Source: Shewanella saliphila
GTDB lineage: Bacteria; Pseudomonadota; Gammaproteobacteria; Enterobacterales; Shewanellaceae
DNA: 35,857 bases
Direction: 5' to 3'
NCBI RefSeq assembly: GCF_014648295.1
Contig: NZ_BMQV01000045.1
Span: 1 to 35,857 of the forward strand
A program made the translations under genes and the position numbers. This document shows positions 25,128 through 33,346 of the stretch, in pieces; position 1 is the first letter of the stretch; each line of letters starts with the position of its first letter. The notes under the pieces are model-generated. The model was not told where the DNA came from, ran no database searches, and saw only the letters and a list, made by a program, of their open reading frames with translations.

Positions 25128-26450
25128 ATGACCACAGCACACAATTCAACTCAAGCTCAAGCCGTCGACATTGCTATTGTCGGTGGTGCGATGGCGGGAG
25201 CAACGCTCGCCCTAGGGCTGGCTCAGTTATCTGCCACTTTGGCTCGTCCGCTTCGTATTGCCTTAATTGAAGCTCATGTTGCTGACAATAAACACCCAGG
25301 GTTCGACGCTCGCTCCATTGCCATTGCTCATGGCTCTATTTTTGAGTTAAGCCGTTTAGGTATTTGGCCAAAGCTCAAACATTTAGGCACGCCAATTGAA
25401 AATATCCATGTGTCTGATCGCGGCCACTTTGGTATGACCGAGCTTAACGCCCAGCCATTAGGCTTAGATGCGCTAGGGCAGGTGGTTGAGCTGGCTAAAG
25501 TCGGTAGCGTGCTGCTTGATGAACTGGCTAAATCGTCTGTACAAGTATATTGCCCCGCTAAAGTCACCGATATACAGGCTCAACAAGATGGGCATGTATT
25601 GTCGTTAGATGACGGCAGCCAATTACATTGCAAATTGCTGGTGGCCGCAGACGGTGCGCACTCAGTGGTGCGCCAGTATTTAGGCCAAACAACTGAACAA
25701 GTTGATTTTCAGCAAACGGCCATCGTTGCCAATGTCACCACCAATCAACCGCATCAACATTGGGCCTATGAGCGCTTTACCCAAACCGGCCCGCTTGCCT
25801 TATTGCCTATGCAAAACATGGCAACATCAGCGATGCAAGCCAAAGAGCCCTCAGCGCAATTAAAAGACCCCTCAACTCAATTAAAACAGTCCTCAGCGCA
25901 ATTAACTGCCAAAGGACAATCGCGCTATTCGTTAGTGTGGGCATTGCCGCCTGCGCAAGCGGATGACTTAAAAAATGCCGATAAAAGCGAATTTTTAGCC
26001 GCATTACAACTTGCCTTTGGCCACAGAGCTGGGCGCTTTGTTGATGTTGGCCAGCGTGTCAGTTATCCGCTTACCTTGTCGTACATGCCAAGGCCGATAT
26101 ATCACCGTTGTGTGTTTGCCGGTAATGCCGCACAAACCTTGCACCCTATTGCAGGGCAAGGCTTTAACTTAGGCCTGCGTGATGTGGTGGGCTTGTTAGA
26201 TGTCATAGAACAGGCTATTGCTCAAACTCATGGTGAAGTCGATCTTGGCAGCAGCGATATCGTGCATCAGTATTTGGCCGCACGCCAACAAGATCGCGAC
26301 AGCACTTTACGTAACATCGAATTTTTAGTCCGTGGCTTTTCCAATCAATATTGGCCATTAGTGGCTGGGCGCAATATTGGCCTGCGTTTATTGTCTTGGC
26401 TACCGCCGTTAAAACGCCCTGTAGCACAAACCGCCATGGGCTGGCGTTAA
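25128..26450 (+). CDS. ubiH: 2-octaprenyl-6-methoxyphenol hydroxylase
   Basis: A 440-residue FAD-dependent monooxygenase of ubiquinone synthesis. An N-terminal FAD-binding motif (DIAIVGGAMAGATLALGLA), a DGAHSVVRQYL motif, and the C-terminal GNAAQTLHPIAGQGFNLGLRD signature are present. The last of these separates the UbiH/UbiI/UbiF group. It is oxygen-dependent and acts with the Ubi complex. It is longer than E. coli UbiH because of an in-frame insertion at about residues 239-259 made of three 7-residue repeats (see repeat entry). The gene is coupled to ygfB and followed 18 bases later by ubiI. Confidence 0.9.
   Translation: MTTAHNSTQAQAVDIAIVGGAMAGATLALGLAQLSATLARPLRIALIEAHVADNKHPGFDARSIAIAHGSIFELSRLGIWPKLKHLGTPIENIHVSDRGHFGMTELNAQPLGLDALGQVVELAKVGSVLLDELAKSSVQVYCPAKVTDIQAQQDGHVLSLDDGSQLHCKLLVAADGAHSVVRQYLGQTTEQVDFQQTAIVANVTTNQPHQHWAYERFTQTGPLALLPMQNMATSAMQAKEPSAQLKDPSTQLKQSSAQLTAKGQSRYSLVWALPPAQADDLKNADKSEFLAALQLAFGHRAGRFVDVGQRVSYPLTLSYMPRPIYHRCVFAGNAAQTLHPIAGQGFNLGLRDVVGLLDVIEQAIAQTHGEVDLGSSDIVHQYLAARQQDRDSTLRNIEFLVRGFSNQYWPLVAGRNIGLRLLSWLPPLKRPVAQTAMGWR
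25842..25904 (+). repeat. Three 21-bp in-frame tandem repeats inside ubiH
   Basis: Codons for KEPSAQL, KDPSTQL and KQSSAQL follow each other at 25842-25862, 25863-25883 and 25884-25904. They fall in a region that is normally a loop between conserved blocks, so the change of length would be tolerated. Confidence 0.9.
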
Positions 26451-26474
26451 CTCATTTTAAGGTAAGGATTGACC

Positions 26475-27698
26475 ATGTTTTCAACCAAAACATATGATGT
26501 AGCCATCGTCGGCGGTGGTATGGTCGGGCTCGCAACGGCTATCGGTTTAGCCAATGCCGATTTGAATGTCGTGGTAATAGATGCGGGTACAACCCAGGCC
26601 GTCAGTGGCGAACCTAAATTACGCGTTAGCGCCATTAACAAAGCCAGTCAGCAACTGCTGGAAAACCTTGGTGCATGGCAATACCTCGACGACAGCCGCA
26701 TTAGCCCATATCAAAAAATGTCAGTGTGGGACAAAGACGGCCTAGGCAAAATTGAATTTGATGCCCACAGCATTAGCGAAACCTACCTAGGCTCGATTAT
26801 TGAAAACGATGCTATTAGTCATGCCCTTGCCAAACGCGCCAGCGAAATCACTAACCTTACCCACATAGAAGAACAGCGCCTTGAGCGTGTGGCCTTTGGT
26901 GATCGCGAAGCATGGCTCACACTCGCTAATGGTGACAACGTCAGCGCTGCGGTTGTGGTTGCTGCAGACGGTGCCAATTCGTGGGTGCGCCAACAATGCA
27001 GTATTCCATTAACATTTTGGGACTACGGCCACCATGCCATAGTGGCAACCGTGCGCACCGAACTCGCTCACGATGCTACCGCCAGACAAGCTTTTTTACC
27101 CGGCGGCCCATTAGCCATGCTGCCACTGTACGAAGATAACTTATGTTCCATCGTATGGTCGGTGTCGCCCGAGCAAGCCGAACACCTACAAGCCTTAGAT
27201 GATGTTGAATTTGGCAAAGCCTTAACCGCTGCCTTAGATGGCCGATTAGGAGTGTGTAGCGTTGAGAGCGAGCGGCAATCATTCCCACTGCGTATGCGCT
27301 ATGCGCGTCATTTTGCTCGCCATCGTTTGGTGCTAGCAGGTGATGCTGCCCATACTATTCATCCATTAGCCGGTCAGGGCGTAAACCTTGGCTTTTTAGA
27401 CGCCGCCAGCATTGTCGACACCTTTACTGAACTGCATGAACAAGGTAAAGATTTAGGCGAATATAGCCATTTACGTGCACTTGAACGTTGGCGTAAAGCC
27501 GACGCCATGGAGATGATTGCCACCATGGAAGGTTTTAAAAGACTGTTTGCCGGCAGCAATCCGCTTAAAAAAGCCATTCGCGATATCGGTCTAACCCTAG
27601 TTGATAATGTTGCTGGGCTGAAAACAGTGTTCATCAGACAGGCTATGGGCAATAAAATGACATTACCTAAACTTTGTCGTGAGCCAATTTCATCTTAG
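26475..27698 (+). CDS. ubiI: 2-octaprenylphenol hydroxylase UbiI (VisC)
   Basis: A 407-residue FAD monooxygenase of the same family as UbiH: VAIVGGGMVGLATAIGLA at the N-terminus, ADGANSWVRQ in the middle, and LAGDAAHTIHPLAGQGVNLGFLDAASIVD near the C-terminus. It would hydroxylate the ubiquinone precursor ring at C5. The ATG at 26475 has AAGGA six bases upstream; a TTG two codons earlier is the alternative. UbiF is closely related, but the position directly after ubiH and before gcvT is that of visC/ubiI in gammaproteobacteria. Confidence 0.9.
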   Translation: MFSTKTYDVAIVGGGMVGLATAIGLANADLNVVVIDAGTTQAVSGEPKLRVSAINKASQQLLENLGAWQYLDDSRISPYQKMSVWDKDGLGKIEFDAHSISETYLGSIIENDAISHALAKRASEITNLTHIEEQRLERVAFGDREAWLTLANGDNVSAAVVVAADGANSWVRQQCSIPLTFWDYGHHAIVATVRTELAHDATARQAFLPGGPLAMLPLYEDNLCSIVWSVSPEQAEHLQALDDVEFGKALTAALDGRLGVCSVESERQSFPLRMRYARHFARHRLVLAGDAAHTIHPLAGQGVNLGFLDAASIVDTFTELHEQGKDLGEYSHLRALERWRKADAMEMIATMEGFKRLFAGSNPLKKAIRDIGLTLVDNVAGLKTVFIRQAMGNKMTLPKLCREPISS

Positions 27699-27829
27699 CT
27701 AATATAGAAACTTGTTTAATATCAGACAATACAGTTAAATCAGTCATTTTATTGTAAAAAGCATGTGTAACAAAAATCACAGCAATGGATTAGCTAAACT
27801 AATGCGATTACGCTCGGATTAGAAAATTT

Positions 27830-27843
27830 TTTTGTATACAAAA
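27830..27843. promoter_or_regulatory. Palindrome TTTTGTATACAAAA before gcvT
   Basis: A perfect 14-bp palindrome. Its half-site pattern TGT-AT-ACA fits the sites of some FCD-type GntR regulators. It overlaps the position expected for a -35 element of the TATAAT box at 27857-27862, so a bound protein would interfere with gcvT transcription. Which protein binds is unknown. Confidence 0.45.
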
Positions 27844-27862
27844 CAAGTCTGCGGAGTATAAT
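27832..27862 (+). promoter_or_regulatory. Putative sigma-70 promoter of gcvT
   Basis: A perfect -10 box TATAAT at 27857-27862 and a -35-like TTGTAT at 27832-27837 with 19-bp spacing, which is slightly long. It leaves a leader of about 50 bases before the ATG. No glycine riboswitch was recognised in it. Confidence 0.55.
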
Positions 27863-27919
27863 TTTCAGCGCATTTTATCAAAGACCTACATAAGAAAGGC
27901 CTCAAAAAAAGGGATAATA

Positions 27920-29014
27920 ATGGCTAGCAAAACTGTACTTTTTAACAAGCATTTAGAATCAAAAGCCAAAATGGTTGATTTTCACGGTTGGGAAATGCCG
28001 ATTAATTACGGCTCTCAAATCGAAGAACACCATGCAGTGCGTCAAGATGCGGGCATGTTCGATGTATCGCACATGACAGTCGTTGACGTAACCGGCAGCG
28101 AGGCTTGTGCCTTTTTACGTAAGTTACTTGCTAACGATGTTGCCAAACTCACCGTGCCAGGCAAAGCCCTTTACGGTGGCATGCTAGACGAAACCGCTGG
28201 CATCATCGACGACCTTATCACCTATTACCTCACCGACACCCATTACCGTGTTGTGGTTAACTCAGCCACACGCGACAAAGACTTAGCGTGGATCAACAAA
28301 CAAGCCGCTGCGTTTGATGTTGTGGTTACCGAGCGACCTGAGCTGGCAATGATTGCCGTTCAAGGCCCTAACGCTAAAGCCAAAGCCGCACAGGTGTTCA
28401 GCGCCGACCAAAATGCAGCCGTAGACGGCATGAAGCCATTTTTTGGTGTGCAATCAGGCAATCTATTTATTGCTACAACTGGTTACACCGGCGAAGCAGG
28501 CTACGAAATCATTGTTCCAGAAGCCGAAGCAGAAGCTTTATGGCAAGCATTATTAGACACAGGCGTTAAGCCATGCGGCCTTGGTGCACGTGACACTTTA
28601 CGTTTAGAAGCGGGCATGAACCTTTACGGTCAAGACATGGATGAGTCAATTAATCCATTAGCCGCCAACATGGGCTGGACTGTCGCATGGGAGTCAAGCG
28701 AGCGTGACTTTATTGGCCGCGAAGCACTGACCGCCATTAAAGCTGCTGGCACTGAAAAATTAGTCGGTTTAGTCATGGAAGAGAAAGGCGTTTTACGCCA
28801 TGATATGGCAGTGTTCTTTACCGACGCAGACGGTGTAGAACATCAAGGTGTGATCACCAGCGGTTCGTTTTCGCCAACGTTAGGTTACTCTATCGCTATG
28901 GCCCGCGTGCCTAATGGTATTGGCGCTACCGCTGAAGTTGAAATGCGTAAAAAGCGCGTCACGGTCAACGTGATTGCACCCAGCTTTGTACGCAACGGTA
29001 AACAAGCCTTTTAA
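27920..29014 (+). CDS. gcvT: Aminomethyltransferase, glycine cleavage system T protein
   Basis: A 364-residue T protein of the glycine cleavage complex, transferring the methylene group from lipoyl-H protein to tetrahydrofolate with release of ammonia. Blocks seen are FHGWEMPINYGSQIEEH, GMFDVSHM, QGPNAK, TGYTGEAGYEI, GLGARDTLRLEAGMNLYGQDMD and GVITSGSFSPTLG. AAGGGA precedes the ATG. It is the first gene of gcvT-gcvH-gcvP and sits after ubiI. The 143-base gap to gcvH contains an inverted repeat. Folate-cycle genes fau and folE lie elsewhere in the window. Confidence 0.95.
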   Translation: MASKTVLFNKHLESKAKMVDFHGWEMPINYGSQIEEHHAVRQDAGMFDVSHMTVVDVTGSEACAFLRKLLANDVAKLTVPGKALYGGMLDETAGIIDDLITYYLTDTHYRVVVNSATRDKDLAWINKQAAAFDVVVTERPELAMIAVQGPNAKAKAAQVFSADQNAAVDGMKPFFGVQSGNLFIATTGYTGEAGYEIIVPEAEAEALWQALLDTGVKPCGLGARDTLRLEAGMNLYGQDMDESINPLAANMGWTVAWESSERDFIGREALTAIKAAGTEKLVGLVMEEKGVLRHDMAVFFTDADGVEHQGVITSGSFSPTLGYSIAMARVPNGIGATAEVEMRKKRVTVNVIAPSFVRNGKQAF

Positions 29015-29020
29015 GTGTGA

Positions 29021-29104
29021 GTAAACCACAGCTGCGCTAGGATGTTAGGGTGTATTGGGCATCAGCAACAACATAGCATTCACTCAAGTCGGGTTGTGGT
29101 TTAC
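29021..29104 (+). repeat. Inverted repeat in the gcvT-gcvH gap
   Basis: GTAAACCACA (29021-29030) is exactly complementary to TGTGGTTTAC (29095-29104), enclosing 64 bases. A long-range stem could form in the mRNA between gcvT and gcvH. It has no T-run and could act in processing or in setting gcvH levels. Confidence 0.55.
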
Positions 29105-29157
29105 CCCAAAAAATTAATTGATTAAGAATTAGAACATCAGATAAAGGAACAACAACA

Positions 29158-29547
29158 ATGAGCACTATTCCAGCAGACTTGAAATATGCATCTTCACACG
29201 AATGGATCCGTAAAGAAGCAGACGGTAGCTACACCGTAGGTATCACTGAGCATGCTCAAGAGCTTCTAGGCGACATGGTATTCGTAGAACTACCAGAAGT
29301 AGGCGACACAGTAACTGCTGGTGAAGACTGCGCAGTAGCTGAGTCAGTTAAAGCTGCATCAGACATTTACGCGCCAATTTCTGGTGACGTGATTGCCGTT
29401 AACGAAGCATTAGAAGACTCGCCAGAGTTAGTGAACAGCGACGCTTACGGCGACGGTTGGTTCTTCCGCGTAATGCCATCTGATGAGTCAGACGTTGATG
29501 CATTACTTGATGCAGACGGTTATCAAGAAGTGATTGACGAAGAATAA
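29158..29547 (+). CDS. gcvH: Glycine cleavage system H protein
   Basis: A 129-residue lipoyl-carrier protein that shuttles the aminomethyl group between P, T and L proteins. Lys65 in ESVKAASDIYAP is the lipoylation site. Other blocks are HEWIRKEADGSYTVGITEHAQELLGDMVFVELPEVG and GDGWFFRV. AAAGGAA precedes the ATG. A strong terminator follows directly, so gcvP may depend partly on its own promoter or on read-through. Codons are strongly biased, as in an abundant protein. Confidence 0.95.
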   Translation: MSTIPADLKYASSHEWIRKEADGSYTVGITEHAQELLGDMVFVELPEVGDTVTAGEDCAVAESVKAASDIYAPISGDVIAVNEALEDSPELVNSDAYGDGWFFRVMPSDESDVDALLDADGYQEVIDEE

Positions 29548-29558
29548 TCGCCAACCAC

Positions 29559-29585
29559 AGGAAGCTCCCTAGGGAGCTTCTTTGC
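29559..29585 (+). terminator. Terminator after gcvH
   Basis: GAAGCTCCC-TA-GGGAGCTTC is a perfect palindrome followed by TTTG. It lies 13 bases after the gcvH stop. The T-run is short, so partial read-through into gcvP is plausible. A second small hairpin (CTTTAGC/GCTAAAG) follows at 29593-29611. Confidence 0.75.
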
Positions 29586-29774
29586 TATGTCACTTTAGCG
29601 TTTAGCTAAAGAGACTGGCAATTGCCGCGTTATTGCACCTTTGGCAGCGATAAGCCAAGGGCAATTGTGCTGCATATAAAACCCTTCACGGGTTAGACAC
29701 GTATTACACGTTTTCACCCTTTTCCAGTTCTGTGCCCTACCGCCTTAACTGGTCAATTTGGAACAAGGTTTATC

Positions 29775-32663
29775 ATGACCAAGCAAACCCTGACACAACT
29801 AGAACAGCACGAACTTTTCCTGACTCGTCACATCGGCCCAAATGCAGAACAACAACAAGACATGTTGAACTTCATTGGCGCAGAGTCATTAGACGATTTA
29901 ACCGCACAAACGGTTCCGGGTAAAATTCGCCTACCACAAGATCTCACCATTGGTGATTCATGTGGCGAAGCCGAAGGTATCGCTTATATCCGCGACATAG
30001 CAGACAAAAACACTGTGTTTAAAAGCTATATCGGTATGGGTTACTACGGCGTACAAGTGCCAAATGTCATTTTGCGTAACGTGTTTGAAAACCCAGGTTG
30101 GTACACAGCGTACACGCCATACCAGCCTGAAATCGCTCAAGGCCGTCTTGAAGCGATTTTAAACTTCCAACAAGTGTCGATGGACCTAACCGGTCTTGAC
30201 CTTGCATCAGCGTCGTTACTCGACGAAGCCACCGCAGCAGCAGAAGCCATGGCGCTCGCTAAGCGTGTGTCTAAAGCTAAAAAAGCCAACATCTTCTTTG
30301 TGGCTGACGATGTGTTCCCGCAAACGCTAGACGTAGTGAAAACCCGTGCAGAATGCTTTGGCTTTGAAGTTGTCGTTGGCCCAGCCAATGAAGCGGTAAA
30401 TTACGAATTATTTGGTGCCTTATTTCAATACACCAACCGTTACGGCCAAATTACCGATTACACCGACCTGTTTGCCACACTACGCGATAACAAAGTGGTT
30501 GTGACCGTAGCTGCCGACATCATGTCGTTAATGCTACTTAAATCACCAGGCGCCATGGGCGCAGACGTGGTATTTGGTAGTGCGCAACGTTTTGGTGTAC
30601 CAATGGGATACGGCGGGCCACATGCAGCCTTCTTTGTTGCCCGTGACGAACACAAACGCTCAATGCCGGGTCGTATTATTGGTGTGTCTAAAGACACCCG
30701 TGGTAACAAAGCCTTACGTATGGCCATGCAAACGCGCGAGCAGCATATTCGCCGCGAAAAAGCCAACTCAAACATTTGTACCGCGCAGATTTTATTAGCC
30801 AACATGGCGTCTTTTTATGCGGTGTTCCATGGCCCACATGGCTTAAAAACCATTGCATCACGCATTAACCGTTTAACTGACATTTTAGCCGTAGGCCTAC
30901 AAGCTAAAGGCGTTAACCTAGTTAACAACACCTGGTTTGACACCATCAGCCTTAAAGATGTTGATGTTGCAGCTATTAATGCGCGCGCTATTGCCGCACA
31001 AGTTAACTTACGTATCGATGCCGATGGCATTGTGGGCATCAGCCTAGATGAAACCACTATCCGTAAAGACATCGCAGTATTGTTTGACGTAATCTTAGGC
31101 GCAGACCACGGCCTGGATGTTGCCGCACTCGATAGCGACATCGTAGCGAATGGTAGTCAGTCAATTCCTGAAGCACTTGTGCGTCAAGATGCGGTGTTAA
31201 CTCACCCAACGTTTAATCGCTACCAGAGCGAAACCGAGATGATGCGTTACATCAAGCGTCTCGAGAACAAAGATTTAGCCTTAAACCACTCTATGATTTC
31301 GTTAGGTTCGTGCACCATGAAGCTTAACGCCGCCGTAGAAATGCTGCCGGTCAGCTGGCCAGAATTTGCCAACATGCACCCATTCTGCCCGTTAGATCAG
31401 GCCCAGGGTTACACGCAGTTAATCAATGAGCTGTCTGAGTTTTTAGTTAAAATCACCGGTTACGATGCCGTGTGTATTCAACCAAACTCAGGCGCACAAG
31501 GTGAATACGCAGGCTTGTTAGCCATTAAGAAATACCACGAATCTCGCGGCGACGCGCACCGTGACATTTGCTTAATTCCGCAGTCTGCGCACGGTACCAA
31601 CCCAGCATCGGCACAACTTGCCGGTATGAAAGTGGTTGTCACCGCCTGTGACAAGCAAGGTAACGTTGATTTAGAAGACTTACGTGCAAAAGCATCAGAG
31701 TTAGCCGACAGCTTATCGTGCATCATGATCACGTACCCATCTACTCACGGTGTGTATGAAGAATCAATCCGCGAAGTCTGTGAAATCGTCCATCAATATG
31801 GCGGTCAAGTGTACCTAGACGGTGCCAACATGAACGCACAGGTTGGCTTAACATCACCCGGCTTTATCGGCGCAGACGTATCGCACTTAAACCTCCACAA
31901 AACCTTTGCTATTCCACATGGCGGCGGCGGACCTGGTATGGGCCCTATTGGTGTTAAAGCTCACCTAGCACCATTTGTAGCCGGCCACACAGTGATTAAA
32001 CCAGGACGCGAAAGCGACCATAACGGCGCAGTATCTGCTGCACCGTATGGCAGTGCTAGCATCCTGCCAATCAGCTGGATGTACATCAAGCTGTTAGGCA
32101 CTAAAGGCATTAAGCAATCAACCCAAACGGCCTTGCTAAACGCTAACTACATCATGAAAAAGCTATCAGCCCATTACCCAGTATTATTTACTGGCCGTAA
32201 TGACCGTGTTGCCCATGAATGTATTATCGATTTACGCCCATTAAAAGAAGCCTCAGGCGTGACTGAAATGGACATCGCAAAGCGTCTAAATGACTATGGT
32301 TTCCATGCGCCAACCATGAGCTTCCCTGTTGCGGGCACCTTGATGATTGAGCCAACCGAATCAGAGTCTAAGGTTGAGTTAGACCGCTTCATCGAAGCCA
32401 TGATTTCGATTCGCGGCGAAATCGCCAAAGTAGAAGCAGGTGAGTGGCCAGTAGACAACAACCCACTGCACAATGCACCGCACACCCTAGCAGACATTAT
32501 GGACACCGAGTTTGACTCACGTCCGTACAGCCGCGAAGTAGCCGTGTTCCCAACAACAGCAGTTAAGGCCAATAAGTTTTGGCCAACGGTTAATCGTATT
32601 GATGATGTTTATGGCGATCGCAACCTCATGTGTAGTTGCGTACCACTTTCAGACTACGAGTAA
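29775..32663 (+). CDS. gcvP: Glycine dehydrogenase (decarboxylating), P protein
   Basis: A 962-residue PLP enzyme decarboxylating glycine and passing the aminomethyl group to H protein; the length is that of the single-chain bacterial form. N-terminal FLTRHIGPN, YTPYQPEIAQGRLEAILNFQ, and the C-terminal half with SLGSCTMKLNAA, QPNSGAQGEYAGLLAI, SAHGTNPASA and Lys709 in NLHKTFAIPHGGGGPG (PLP site) are clear. AAGG precedes the ATG. The gene is separated from gcvH by 227 bases with a terminator, unlike a tight operon. Confidence 0.97.
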   Translation: MTKQTLTQLEQHELFLTRHIGPNAEQQQDMLNFIGAESLDDLTAQTVPGKIRLPQDLTIGDSCGEAEGIAYIRDIADKNTVFKSYIGMGYYGVQVPNVILRNVFENPGWYTAYTPYQPEIAQGRLEAILNFQQVSMDLTGLDLASASLLDEATAAAEAMALAKRVSKAKKANIFFVADDVFPQTLDVVKTRAECFGFEVVVGPANEAVNYELFGALFQYTNRYGQITDYTDLFATLRDNKVVVTVAADIMSLMLLKSPGAMGADVVFGSAQRFGVPMGYGGPHAAFFVARDEHKRSMPGRIIGVSKDTRGNKALRMAMQTREQHIRREKANSNICTAQILLANMASFYAVFHGPHGLKTIASRINRLTDILAVGLQAKGVNLVNNTWFDTISLKDVDVAAINARAIAAQVNLRIDADGIVGISLDETTIRKDIAVLFDVILGADHGLDVAALDSDIVANGSQSIPEALVRQDAVLTHPTFNRYQSETEMMRYIKRLENKDLALNHSMISLGSCTMKLNAAVEMLPVSWPEFANMHPFCPLDQAQGYTQLINELSEFLVKITGYDAVCIQPNSGAQGEYAGLLAIKKYHESRGDAHRDICLIPQSAHGTNPASAQLAGMKVVVTACDKQGNVDLEDLRAKASELADSLSCIMITYPSTHGVYEESIREVCEIVHQYGGQVYLDGANMNAQVGLTSPGFIGADVSHLNLHKTFAIPHGGGGPGMGPIGVKAHLAPFVAGHTVIKPGRESDHNGAVSAAPYGSASILPISWMYIKLLGTKGIKQSTQTALLNANYIMKKLSAHYPVLFTGRNDRVAHECIIDLRPLKEASGVTEMDIAKRLNDYGFHAPTMSFPVAGTLMIEPTESESKVELDRFIEAMISIRGEIAKVEAGEWPVDNNPLHNAPHTLADIMDTEFDSRPYSREVAVFPTTAVKANKFWPTVNRIDDVYGDRNLMCSCVPLSDYE

Positions 32664-32685
32664 TTGCTGCTTAGTTATAAACCTA

Positions 32686-32739
32686 CAATTAAGATTGTGA
32701 GCGTTACAATTAAGTTTGTGAATTCAATTAAGATTGTGA
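32686..32739 (+). repeat. Three direct repeats CAATTAAGWTTGTGA after gcvP
   Basis: CAATTAAGATTGTGA at 32686-32700 and 32725-32739 are identical; CAATTAAGTTTGTGA at 32707-32721 differs by one base. The start-to-start distances are 21 and 18 bases. They lie between the gcvP stop and its terminator and may be protein-binding sites or a duplicated segment. Confidence 0.8.
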
Positions 32740-32752
32740 ATAACTAGATATC

Positions 32753-32784
32753 AAAAAAGCGAACCGAGTGGTTCGCTTTTTTAT
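32753..32784. terminator. Terminator after gcvP
   Basis: AAAAAAGCGAACC and GGTTCGCTTTTTT form a perfect 13-bp stem with a GAGT loop. It ends the core-genome block before the retron region and could work in both directions. Confidence 0.92.
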
Positions 32785-32983
32785 TGACTCCGTCTTAGCT
32801 ACAATTTACTTAGTCGGTAAATCATTTCTGCCCCAAAACAAGCTAGAGTAAATACTTCACTCACATTTTATTGGAATGCATTTGCCCTACCAAAAGTATC
32901 CGAATACAGCACATTTAGAAATTATGATTTACCGTGTGGTTTAACCTCTCAATGTGTTCACTAACCTATTAATTATAAATTGA

Positions 32984-33178
32984 GTCCCTGAAGAAAGTAA
33001 GCGTCCAGTTATCTACACCTTTGCTAGTCATATCGATTCAAATAAATGGATTGAGTACCTAGAAAAGAACGGTCGTAAAAGAAATCAGAACGAGTTATGT
33101 TATTTTATTAAAATGGGTGGTTATGTTTTTCTTTTTAAAGTTTTTTCTTTCAAAAAGTTAACTCTTATTGTACATTAA
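32984..33178 (+). pseudogene. Possible remnant open reading segment upstream of the retron
   Basis: A 64-codon stretch is open without an ATG near its beginning, and reads as an ordinary soluble sequence (RPVIYTFASHIDSNKWIEY and on) before turning hydrophobic and lysine-rich. A stop codon immediately precedes it. I do not recognise the family. It may be the tail of a gene broken when the retron region was acquired, or chance in A+T-rich DNA. The rest of 32790-32983 shows no gene. Confidence 0.25.
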
Positions 33179-33183
33179 ATTTG

Positions 33184-33313
33184 GCTCACATGCAGATTTG
33201 TTGGTTGCGTTTCGCAACCTGTGACAACATTGTCCAAGTGACTCGCCTTCTCGGATTGCTCCATATTGCTTTCCTGAATTACTCGCTAGCGGCGCGTAAG
33301 AGTGCATGTGAGC
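33184..33313 (+). ncRNA. Retron msr-msd RNA (Eco2/Ec67-like)
   Basis: The RNA that the adjacent reverse transcriptase should copy into msDNA. Its ends are a perfect 11-bp inverted repeat: a1 GCTCACATGCA (33184-33194) and a2 TGCATGTGAGC (33303-33313). The expected branch guanosine follows a1 directly at 33195. The msr begins AGATTTGTTGGTTG and has a perfect hairpin GGTTGCG-TTT-CGCAACC (33203-33219), then GACA/TGTC (33223-33234). This closely resembles the Ec67 msr as I recall it (CAGATTTGTTGGTTG and CGCAACC). The msd (about 33236-33302) has a base stem of ACTC/GAGT and CGCC/GGCG and a long variable arm. Reverse transcription would start just inside a2. Confidence 0.9.
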
Positions 33314-33346
33314 TACTTTTTTGCTTTAACGATTGAAGAGTGTAAT

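Noticed and set aside
27699..27919. Glycine riboswitch before gcvT
   Set aside because: I looked for paired glycine aptamer cores and found none; the interval has only a promoter-like sequence and a palindrome.
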